A stretch of 22,903 nt of DNA from an uncultured Eubacterium sp. (lineage in GTDB: Bacteria > Bacillota > Clostridia > Lachnospirales > Lachnospiraceae): assembly GCA_910580075.1 (NCBI GenBank), contig CAJTVR010000077.1, positions 1 to 22,903 of the forward strand, in the 5' to 3' direction. Shown here piece after piece: positions 1 to 6,792 of this stretch. Position 1 is the stretch's first letter, and every line of letters begins with the position of its first letter. Below the pieces are notes generated by a model. The model did not search any database, was not told the origin of the DNA, and worked only from the letters and a program-made list of their open reading frames with translations. The position numbers and the translations under genes were made by a program.

Positions 1-47
1 CTTACTGTTCGAAGGCGGAACAGAAAAAGGAAAAAGTTTCTCCGCCC
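1..47. repeat. Left copy of a 47-nt inverted dispersed repeat
   Basis: Positions 1-47 align without gaps to the reverse complement of 22839-22885, with about 40 of 47 bases identical by eye. The core shared by both copies is CAGAAAAAGGAAAAAGT, then one mismatch, then TCTCCGCCC; an outer block ACTGTTC is also shared at identical spacing. The left copy touches the window edge, so its true outer limit is unknown. It lies beyond the 3' end of the surface-polymer locus. It could be a dispersed intergenic repeat or a recurring transcription-end sequence; there is no transposase nearby. Confidence 0.75.
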
Positions 48-96
48 GGCGTCCGCTTCATCATTCACAAGAAAAAGTTTCTCCGCCCGGCGTCCG
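30..96. repeat. Two-copy 26-bp direct repeat
   Basis: The 26-mer at 30-55 is repeated exactly at 71-96; each copy begins GAAAAAGTTTCTCCGCCC and ends GGCGTCCG. The spacer is 15 nt, giving a 41-nt period. The first copy overlaps the inverted repeat of 1-47. Each copy contains the small dyad CGCCCGGCG, which on the minus strand is followed within about ten bases by a CTTTTTC run, so each resembles a weak terminator for minus-strand transcription. Confidence 0.85.
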
Positions 97-107
97 TATA
101 TCAATAC

Positions 108-216
108 AAAAAGGGCCGCCGCTTTATTTTCAGATACCCTCCTTCCATATAGACAAGTAAAATTAATAAACTTGTCATACACAAAAGCGCATATCTAAAA
201 ATAAAGCGGCAGCCCT
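108..216 (-). terminator. Large nested hairpin terminator after the last locus gene
   Basis: Arms 112-130 and 198-216 are 19-nt inverted repeats with one mismatch. Pairing continues after one mismatch through 132-136 with 192-196. Read on the minus strand the second arm ends in GGCGGCCC followed by TTTTT (112 to 108), as expected of a Rho-independent terminator for the gene ending at 251. The 55-nt loop holds a second perfect 7-bp dyad, GACAAGT (152-158) with ACTTGTC (170-176). The stem and loop are much longer than an ordinary terminator, so another role, such as a small mobile element, is possible. Confidence 0.75.
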
Positions 217-250
217 GTTTCACACAGCGGTCCTGCATCCGCTGCCTGTT

Positions 251-1456
251 TTACACAGAATCAGACAGCCTGGATTTTCCAAATACCAGCTCCAGAATCC
301 GTTCGGTCGCATGGCCGTCGCAGGAAGCCATAAAGCGCGAACGAAATGCTTCCACGCGTTCAGCATCAAAACGCTCGTCAATATTTAAAATATAATCAAT
401 CATCTCCTCATTCGTCCGCAGCACAGGCCCCGGTGCCAGTTCATGGTAGTCATAATAAAATCCCCGCCAGTCAAAATAATCTTCCAGGTCATAAGCATAA
501 AAAACCATCGGCCTGTGAAACAGAGAAAATTCAAATACAAGCGACGAATAATCTGAAATACAAAGATCGCTGACGCACAGCAGTTCATCTATGGATAAAT
601 CGCTTGTAACATCTTTCGCAAAATCAGCGCAGTCTATCGGAATCGCAGGCGGATGGCTGACAAACGGATGATGTTTGATAACAAGCACATACGAATCTCC
701 GAGCGCCTGTCTGAATCTGCGCACATCCAGGCAGTCAGGCGCATAAGCTGCAGATGCATGCCCGCGAAACGTCGGCGCATAAAGAATCACTTTCCGTCCT
801 TTTGCGAATGGAACTGCTTTTTCAAAATGCTCTTTAGCAGATTTTCTAAAATCAGGATGAAAGAATACATCAGTTCTGCTTACCCCTGTCGCTTTCAGGC
901 ATTCCTTCCGGTCTCCTAGCAGCATTGCTTCTTCATATGCCCACGCAATTTCCGGGCTGCTTAATGTCACATATGTCGTATTCCCGTAATACGGATATTT
1001 TTTCATTTCTTCAGCTGTTTCCCCGTATTTCAGCTCTGCTGTAGAAAATCCGAATTTTTTGAATGCTCCGCACGCATGCCAGGTCTGCGTCAGTACAGTG
1101 TCACTGCGCATGGAAATACTGCCAATAACATTACAGCCTTCATTTAAAAAGACATACTTCGCATCTGCCATATCTTTGAGCATCGCTGTACAGCGTCTGG
1201 TATATTCCAGTCTGCCTGTAAAACCGCTTCGCAGGTAATGTGTGTGTATCGTATATTTTTTATCTTTTTTCAGCTTTTTATATAACAGCTGAAAACTATT
1301 GGATATGGATGTTTCCCGAACTTCTATAAACAGGATTTTATTTTCCTGCACTGGTTTTTTCGCATGCAGGATGTAAATCCCGTTAAATAAAACCCGAAAT
1401 GTAACAAATTTGACAGCGCGTGACACGCCTCTTTTAATTTTCTCTAATTTACTCAT
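251..1456 (-). CDS. CDP-glycerol/CDP-ribitol phosphotransferase, TagF class
   Basis: This 401-residue protein belongs to the glycosyltransferase-B-like family (Glyphos_transf) that moves alditol-phosphate from a CDP-alditol onto a growing teichoic-acid-like chain at the inner membrane face. The family landmarks are visible: WHACG at 126-130, YAPTFRG at 226-232, KHHP at 261-264 and SDYSS at 301-305. The length fits short TagB/TarF-type enzymes rather than the longer TarL type. No transmembrane helix is obvious; the N-terminus is basic, which suits peripheral membrane attachment. Its start overlaps the 3' end of tarJ by 8 nt, so translation is probably coupled. Following tarI and tarJ directly, it is the best candidate in the window to use CDP-ribitol, but the choice of ribitol over glycerol is inference. 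It is the last gene before the large terminator. Confidence 0.88.
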   Translation of the reverse strand: MSKLEKIKRGVSRAVKFVTFRVLFNGIYILHAKKPVQENKILFIEVRETSISNSFQLLYKKLKKDKKYTIHTHYLRSGFTGRLEYTRRCTAMLKDMADAKYVFLNEGCNVIGSISMRSDTVLTQTWHACGAFKKFGFSTAELKYGETAEEMKKYPYYGNTTYVTLSSPEIAWAYEEAMLLGDRKECLKATGVSRTDVFFHPDFRKSAKEHFEKAVPFAKGRKVILYAPTFRGHASAAYAPDCLDVRRFRQALGDSYVLVIKHHPFVSHPPAIPIDCADFAKDVTSDLSIDELLCVSDLCISDYSSLVFEFSLFHRPMVFYAYDLEDYFDWRGFYYDYHELAPGPVLRTNEEMIDYILNIDERFDAERVEAFRSRFMASCDGHATERILELVFGKSRLSDSV

Positions 1457-2474
1457 CCCAGATCATAACCGTCTTTCCCATTAATTTATGAATATCTGCT
1501 TCAAAGGCACCACGGATGTCCCGGATATCCCTGACTCTGAATTCTTCGCCTACAATATTTTCCAGATAAGAAACTATCTGCGGATGTTTCCTGTATAAAT
1601 CCAGCAGTCCGGCAAAATCCGCACGCCCGCTGCGGCTGCTGCCAATGACCCGCAGCCCCTTTTCCAGAACCATGCGCGTGTCAACCGGCACAGGCTCTTC
1701 CGATACGCCTAAAAGCCCGATTGTGCCTTCCGGGCGTATATGGCTGATGATCTGACTGATTGCTGACTGTGCGGCCGAACCGCCGACACACTCCAGTGCA
1801 TGATCAAAAGTAAAATCGTCTTTTAATTCTGTCGTCAGCAGTACTTCATCTGCAAATGTAAAATAACTCAGCTTCTCCTCATGCACACCCAGCACATACA
1901 AGCGTGTGTCAGGCCGCATATAATGCAGCAAAAGAGCTGTAATATAACCCAGATTTCCATCTCCCCACACTGCCGCTTCATCCATGCGCGAATGAGATGC
2001 AGCAAAAAAACGCTGCAGGGCATGATAGCCGACACTTACTAACTCTGTAAACGCCGCTACTGCCGGATTGATATTCTCTGGAAGCAGCAGCACACGGTCT
2101 GGAACTGTCTGAACATATTCCTGCAAAAAACCGTCTGCACCGCTCGCCCGAAACCTGGAACTGCGCAGATAATTTTCAGCTATAATGCCATCTTCCTCGA
2201 CAGGCAGATTCGGAATCATAACGACCTCATCACCTGTCTGAAAATTCCCGGCCGGGTCATATACTACTTTTCCGATTCCTTCATGAATCAGTGCCATAGG
2301 CAGTTTTACATTTAAAATTTCTTCCGGACGGCTCCCCTGATAATAGCGCTGGTCAGCATTGCAGATTGACAGATACGTGGGGCGCACCAGTATGCGGGAC
2401 GTATCTAATTCCAGCTGTTTAAAAACGACTTCAAACTGGCGGGGACGTTTTAATTGATATACTGTATTTAACAT
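1449..2474 (-). CDS. tarJ: Ribulose-5-phosphate reductase (TarJ type)
   Basis: This 341-residue zinc-dependent medium-chain dehydrogenase is predicted to reduce D-ribulose 5-phosphate to D-ribitol 5-phosphate with NADPH, the first step of CDP-ribitol synthesis. It closely resembles staphylococcal TarJ as I recall it: the opening VYQL.RPRQFEV, YLSICNADQRYY (catalytic zinc ligand C38), ALIHEGIG (H64, E65), IAENYLRSS and FTELVSVGYHA (E144). The four-cysteine structural zinc lobe of ordinary alcohol dehydrogenases is absent, as in TarJ. The nucleotide-binding loop WGDGNLGY is at 170-177. An AAGGA ribosome site sits six bases before the ATG. It lies 46 nt downstream of tarI and overlaps the next transferase gene by 8 nt, forming one unit. 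Confidence 0.9.
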   Translation of the reverse strand: MLNTVYQLKRPRQFEVVFKQLELDTSRILVRPTYLSICNADQRYYQGSRPEEILNVKLPMALIHEGIGKVVYDPAGNFQTGDEVVMIPNLPVEEDGIIAENYLRSSRFRASGADGFLQEYVQTVPDRVLLLPENINPAVAAFTELVSVGYHALQRFFAASHSRMDEAAVWGDGNLGYITALLLHYMRPDTRLYVLGVHEEKLSYFTFADEVLLTTELKDDFTFDHALECVGGSAAQSAISQIISHIRPEGTIGLLGVSEEPVPVDTRMVLEKGLRVIGSSRSGRADFAGLLDLYRKHPQIVSYLENIVGEEFRVRDIRDIRGAFEADIHKLMGKTVMIWDE

Positions 2475-2520
2475 TTGGATTCCTTTTTGTGTTATAGATT
2501 GGGTCCAGGTGTCAGAAATA

Positions 2521-3243
2521 TCAGGATCTGTCTGCTATTAAAGACTCTGCCACCTTCAGATCATATGGATACGTAATCTTAATATTATACACTTCCCCCT
2601 GTACCAGCCGGACTTCCTCTCCTTTTATCACAAAGATTTTACAGGCATCTGTCAGAATTTCTTTCTCCTCAGCAGTCAGAGATTCATATGCCTGTTTTAA
2701 TTTCTTTGCCTTAAACGATTGTGGTGTCTGCCCCTGATACATTATGGAACGGTCTGGAATATCAGATATAATTTTATGGGAATTGCTCTGTACGATTGTA
2801 TCCGTTGACGGAATTACCGTATCACAGGCACCAAATTCTTTTGCCGCCTGTATATTTTCTTCCAGTATACGGTGTGTGACAAACGGGCGCACAGAATCAT
2901 GTGTCACAATCACGGTCTCTTCATCTAAGAGGTTCTGAGCTTCTAAATACCGGATCGAATTCATAATCGTTTCGTTCCTCGTTTCTCCGCCTTCTAATAC
3001 TGTAATCCGCTCTGTCTGCGGAATATATTTGCGGATCAGGTCCTGCGTATAACGAATCCACTGTTTTGGAGACAATACAAGCACCTCGTCAAATCCTGGG
3101 TGAACTGCAAATTTTTCCAGCACTAGAATAAGAACAGGTTTTCCACCCACTTCCATAAACTGCTTCGGTTTTTCCACATTTCCCATGCGTGCCCCCACAC
3201 CGCCTGCTAAGACTACGCCATAGACATTCTTTCTATCTCCCAT
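2521..3243 (-). CDS. tarI: Ribitol-5-phosphate cytidylyltransferase (TarI)
   Basis: This 240-residue enzyme of the IspD/TarI family is predicted to join CTP and D-ribitol 5-phosphate to give CDP-ribitol and pyrophosphate. The nucleotide-binding loop LAGGVGARMG is at 12-21, PKQF at 26-29, HDSVRPF at 115-121 and YNIKITYPYDLK near the C-terminus. Features that favour TarI over the isoprenoid enzyme IspD are QWIRYTQD, RNETIMN, IMYQGQTPQSF and LTDACKI, plus the adjacent tarJ. I place the start at 3243: the reading frame is open to 3330, but those extra 29 codons would run through a terminator hairpin (3284-3320), and an AGGTGG ribosome site lies just upstream of the 3243 ATG. It sits after that terminator and 46 nt before tarJ, so its level may be set by read-through. 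Confidence 0.9.
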   Translation of the reverse strand: MGDRKNVYGVVLAGGVGARMGNVEKPKQFMEVGGKPVLILVLEKFAVHPGFDEVLVLSPKQWIRYTQDLIRKYIPQTERITVLEGGETRNETIMNSIRYLEAQNLLDEETVIVTHDSVRPFVTHRILEENIQAAKEFGACDTVIPSTDTIVQSNSHKIISDIPDRSIMYQGQTPQSFKAKKLKQAYESLTAEEKEILTDACKIFVIKGEEVRLVQGEVYNIKITYPYDLKVAESLIADRS

Positions 3244-3279
3244 TTTTACCACCTGCTGCTTTCCTGTTACCGTCGTTAC

Positions 3280-3320
3280 AAAACGCAGTGCCGCATCTAA
3301 AAGATGTCTGCCGCACTGCG
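3280..3320 (-). terminator. Terminator or attenuator before tarI
   Basis: On the minus strand CGCAGTGC (3320-3313) pairs with GCACTGCG (3291-3284), with an inner CATCT/AGATG stem and a TTT loop, followed immediately by TTTT (3283-3280). It lies between the stop codon at 3394 and the tarI start at 3243. I see no convincing promoter between the hairpin and tarI, so partial termination with read-through is a natural reading. Confidence 0.75.
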
Positions 3321-3393
3321 CTGCTGTCATGTTATGTTTCTAAAATACTGCCTGCTTACACACCTCTTGCCGTTTCGATCTTTTTCAGCTGTC

Positions 3394-4524
3394 TTATGCT
3401 CCCATCATATCCGCCAGCCTTTTGGTAACCCGGCCGTCACAGCTGGACATATAAGTATCATAAAATGCTCCGGCTGCCTGATCGTTCTCTCCGTTCGAAA
3501 CAGCCTTGATAATTTCTTCTGCCAGCTGGTCTTTCTTTGTTACAATCGGCCCTGGCAGTTTCCGGTAGTCCAGATAAAAGCCGCGTTCCAAATCATACGC
3601 ATCCATATCAGGCGCATAAAACAGCATCGGTTTCTTATAAATACAGTATTCAAACAGAATCGATGAATAATCCGTAATCAGTAAATCCGTCACCGGAAGC
3701 AGCTGGTCTGTCGTCAGGCTGCTGTTATCATAAGGATACTTTTTTGCCAGATGCGGATGCACTTTGATGATAAAAAAGATATCCTCCGGCAGCTTGCCGC
3801 GGACCTCTAAAATATCCTCATACTGGTCCAGTTCCGGGTCTGCCGGATTTCCGCGGAATGTCGGTGCCCAGAGTACTATTTTCTTTCCGGCTGCATCCTT
3901 GTGTTTTTCATAAAACAGTTTCCTGCAGGCCTCATTATAAGATTTCCTGAAAAACTGATCGGTACGGCAGACCCCGGACGGCCTGAACACATCTGCCGGC
4001 AGACGCATAGCGCTTTGAAAATGCCTCGCACAGACTGGCGCACTAACCGTTACAATATCATAATTCCGGTAAACATTCCCCTTATAATAGGAAGGAATAT
4101 CCCCTTCTGTATCATACCCAAACTTTTTGAATGCACCGCATCCATGCCACAGCTGAATAACCGTTGTTCCCCTACGCTTCCTGCAGGAAGAAACCGGAAG
4201 AAAATTATCACAGATGACTACATATTCTGCTCTGGCATAATATTTCATAAATAAAAACATTCTTCTCAAAAGACGCTTCCATGAAATCTGCTGGTAATCG
4301 TCATAAAATTCCACGACCCGCATATTTCCCCGCCTCTTTACCTCTCTTACAAGCGGAGCCATGGCAGACGGCACTTTAGAATTATGTGCATCTGCAAAAA
4401 CCACAAGCCCTTTTTCAATCTGTTTTGGCTTCATTACCCGGTAAACGTTCGGAAGCAGGATATTCTGCACAGCCATTTTCACATACTGTTTTACAAATAT
4501 TTTCAAATCTGTTTTTAATTTCAT
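3394..4524 (-). CDS. CDP-glycerol glycerophosphotransferase family protein (TagB/TagF class)
   Basis: This 376-residue Glyphos_transf enzyme is predicted to transfer glycerol-phosphate or another alditol-phosphate from its CDP derivative to a membrane-linked acceptor. Landmarks are WHGCG at 126-130, WAPTFRG at 219-225, VHPH at 255-258 and TDYSS at 284-288. It is a paralogue of the protein encoded at 251-1456, sharing nearly the same spacing of motifs and the same GAFKKFG segment, which suggests that the two add different units or act at different steps (primer versus polymer). The start codon overlaps the stop of the upstream fusion gene in an ATGA junction, so the two are probably translated together. 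A terminator hairpin follows the gene. Donor and acceptor cannot be decided from sequence alone. Confidence 0.88.
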   Translation of the reverse strand: MKLKTDLKIFVKQYVKMAVQNILLPNVYRVMKPKQIEKGLVVFADAHNSKVPSAMAPLVREVKRRGNMRVVEFYDDYQQISWKRLLRRMFLFMKYYARAEYVVICDNFLPVSSCRKRRGTTVIQLWHGCGAFKKFGYDTEGDIPSYYKGNVYRNYDIVTVSAPVCARHFQSAMRLPADVFRPSGVCRTDQFFRKSYNEACRKLFYEKHKDAAGKKIVLWAPTFRGNPADPELDQYEDILEVRGKLPEDIFFIIKVHPHLAKKYPYDNSSLTTDQLLPVTDLLITDYSSILFEYCIYKKPMLFYAPDMDAYDLERGFYLDYRKLPGPIVTKKDQLAEEIIKAVSNGENDQAAGAFYDTYMSSCDGRVTKRLADMMGA

Positions 4525-6590
4525 GATTTTACCCTCTGTCTGATTACAACCGTCCAGCCTCTTTCATACTGTTCATTCAGCTCCTGCGGCGACAGGTAAG
4601 AAGTGGCAATCCAGTCTGTCCCCAGCTCCAGAGCCTTTAACACATCTGTATAACGGTTATAACTAAACAGGCATGTTTTCAGCTTCTGCTTATGCAGATA
4701 TGTCATCAGTTCTTCGTCCAGTGCTTCTTTTGCAATCGAAACCCATTTGATTTCCCGCTTTTTACAGAATTTACCGATCGAATCCAGCGTCAGATTCTTT
4801 TCTTCCCTCTTCTGTTTTGGCGGTACATAGTACATCAGCTGCATCGGAAGTCCTGACATCTGTACCATTTCTACATCATATTTTCCCTGCAGCCGTATCA
4901 TTAAATGTTCCTGCAAGTCTTCTCCTGATGCGCACAGACTGCGCAGAGCTTCAATCATATCGGAAAGTACTTCCCTGTCCGGCTTTCCAATATCCAGGAT
5001 CATCTTCCAGTTTCCTTCAGCCTGCTTCATGCGTGCAAACAGCTCTTCTGCATCCATTGTCTCATATGCACCATACATCCGGCATTTCATAAATGTCTCA
5101 TAATCCATGCCGTCTTCATACTGTGCGGGATCTGCGCCAAGTTTTTCATAGGATCCTTTTGACCATCCGTTTACGCAGACAAGCCTTTTATCTTTTGTCA
5201 TCCGGATATCTGCTTCCAGAAGACGGAATCCATGCTGCAGCGCACCTTCCAGCCCTTTTCGCGTGTTCATGTTCGTATAGCGCATATGGATGCCTCCTAA
5301 TGCCGCAGCTACGAGCCTGTCCGCCCAGTCCCGCGGTTTTGGCAGATAATCATGACGGTACTTTTTTAAGGCTCTGGCACCATACTCATGGATAAAATGC
5401 TGAAGAGGTTTAATAATATCTGTTTTTAACTTTTTAGGACACGGCCTGACTCCCTCCGCAATACTGTCAGCCAGACACTGTACAATCCGTTCCGGCCCGA
5501 ACTGATTGCTATTTAAAAATCTCTCCGGATAGCCGATGCGCCTGGCCCAGAACAGCATCTTGTCATTCCATACCAGCCCGATGCTAGGAATTCCCAGGGC
5601 ATACGCAATGATATTTGCATGCATCCGGCAGGCTATCACACCTTGAAATGAAGCAATCGTTTCTACAAGTTCCCTGCTTTCCACCGGCCTTGGAACCAGA
5701 TACTGCTCTGATCTGCGGCCCATAGCTTCCAGCACTTCCAGTGCAAAATCATAATCTGATTTTAGGCCGTTGACAAAAAACTTCCACTTATATCCGCGTG
5801 CTTCCAGCTCCCTGACAATTCCCTGCCACATGTCCAGCTGGTATTCTCTTGTAATTTCCGGAATGCCATAATCTTCAAAAATCCGGCTGCGCACAATTCC
5901 AAGCCCGATCACACCGGACTGGGAATCACGCCCGATTCCGTATACTTCGGGCGTAAACACAGCTGTATCAGCCGCAGCAGCCGTAAATAAAGTGCCGGTT
6001 TTAGTTCCCGCCGGGACATCCGGGCCAGTATGCTGATTCGAATCAAGACTCAGGCGGAAATCATCCTTTTGCAAAGCAGCCTGTCCAGAACTCTCTTTAT
6101 TTTCCTGCAGAAGTCTGAAAATCAATTCGCGGTTTAAATAATACTCTCTAAGCGTATTTATATCATCCCGGACAGTAATCCCTTTGACACATTCAAAGTT
6201 CAGTGTCCTGGCAAGCCGGAGGCAGCGCTCGTCACCGCCGTCAAATCCCTCTACGCCCACACAGTTAAAATAGACCGGAATATCATATTCCCTGGCACAT
6301 TCCAAAAGTGCCGGAACATAAATATGAAAATTCTCCTGGCGGTATTTAATCAGACCGCCGCCATCAAAAATAATCAGGTCAGCTTCACGCACCAGCTCGT
6401 AATCCTCGCTTTGAATATCATAAAGCTGCAGCCTGTAATGCTTTTTTGTAAAATACGGCAGTGACTGCTTAATCAGATAAGCAGCATTATCTGCAATGAC
6501 CGTATCGCCCAGATTCCGGTTTACAATCTGCACGAGCAGAATATTTACTTTTTTACGGTAAATGATTTTCCTGTATGGTCTTTTATACAT
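4521..6590 (-). CDS. Polysaccharide pyruvyl transferase fused to a degenerate GDPD-like domain
   Basis: This 689-residue protein has two parts. Residues about 13-405 match the polysaccharide pyruvyl transferase family, which adds pyruvate from phosphoenolpyruvate to sugar or polyol hydroxyls: NLGDTVIADNAAYLI near 26-40, FDGGGLIKY at 75-83, and CRMHANIIAYALGIPSIGL at 321-339. A low-complexity insertion (about 161-225) interrupts this half. Residues about 425-680 follow the order of a glycerophosphodiester phosphodiesterase/PI-PLC-like domain: YTNMNTRKGLEGAL at 438-451, LLEADIRMTKDKRLVCVNGW at 457-476, then YETFMKCRMYGAYETM. Both family catalytic histidines seem lost: the usual HAGG or HRG reads AALGG (429-433) and the usual HDW reads NGW (474-476). 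The second half may therefore bind rather than cut glycerophosphodiesters. No signal peptide, so it is cytoplasmic. The gene overlaps the next transferase gene by 4 nt. Confidence 0.82.
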   Translation of the reverse strand: MYKRPYRKIIYRKKVNILLVQIVNRNLGDTVIADNAAYLIKQSLPYFTKKHYRLQLYDIQSEDYELVREADLIIFDGGGLIKYRQENFHIYVPALLECAREYDIPVYFNCVGVEGFDGGDERCLRLARTLNFECVKGITVRDDINTLREYYLNRELIFRLLQENKESSGQAALQKDDFRLSLDSNQHTGPDVPAGTKTGTLFTAAAADTAVFTPEVYGIGRDSQSGVIGLGIVRSRIFEDYGIPEITREYQLDMWQGIVRELEARGYKWKFFVNGLKSDYDFALEVLEAMGRRSEQYLVPRPVESRELVETIASFQGVIACRMHANIIAYALGIPSIGLVWNDKMLFWARRIGYPERFLNSNQFGPERIVQCLADSIAEGVRPCPKKLKTDIIKPLQHFIHEYGARALKKYRHDYLPKPRDWADRLVAAALGGIHMRYTNMNTRKGLEGALQHGFRLLEADIRMTKDKRLVCVNGWSKGSYEKLGADPAQYEDGMDYETFMKCRMYGAYETMDAEELFARMKQAEGNWKMILDIGKPDREVLSDMIEALRSLCASGEDLQEHLMIRLQGKYDVEMVQMSGLPMQLMYYVPPKQKREEKNLTLDSIGKFCKKREIKWVSIAKEALDEELMTYLHKQKLKTCLFSYNRYTDVLKALELGTDWIATSYLSPQELNEQYERGWTVVIRQRVKS

Positions 6591-6792
6591 AATTTTTCCT
6601 CACTGCCTGTTTGTTATCCATTCATCAGAGCGGCCCTGCTCTTCAGAAGTCCTGGAGATCCCCTCCCAAAGTCCTGTCATCTGCCTTTAGAAGGCCTGGC
6701 TAGCTTCCATGCCCTGACAAGCCGGCACCAGCCGGGAGGCCGCTTCTCAAGCGGCCATCTTCCGGTTCCCGGCATATCTTTCTTATATACTG
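6591..6792 (-). other. Structured 202-nt gene-free gap in mid-locus
   Basis: No coding frame is supported here. The minus-strand transcript would carry several hairpins. The strongest is a perfect 8-bp stem, GGCCGCTT (6738-6745) with AAGCGGCC (6749-6756), loop CTC, enclosed by an outer GCCGGGA (6731-6737) and TCCCGGC (6767-6773). No U-tract follows, so a classical terminator is unlikely. Closer to the next gene are two copies of AAGTCCTG (6647-6654 and 6669-6676) and an AGAGC/GCTCT stem. It could protect or process the mRNA between the secreted phosphodiesterase and the fusion gene. I see no promoter in it. Confidence 0.5.

Noticed and set aside
30..96. Exact direct repeats with a spacer, as in a CRISPR array
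   Set aside because: Only two copies, the spacer is just 15 nt, and no cas genes are nearby.
2521..3243. Isoprenoid enzyme IspD (MEP pathway)
   Set aside because: TarI-type segments and the adjoining TarJ fit CDP-ribitol synthesis far better.
3244..3330. Longer TarI with 29 extra N-terminal residues
   Set aside because: The extension would be encoded by a terminator hairpin and lies outside the family's length; 3243 has its own ribosome site.
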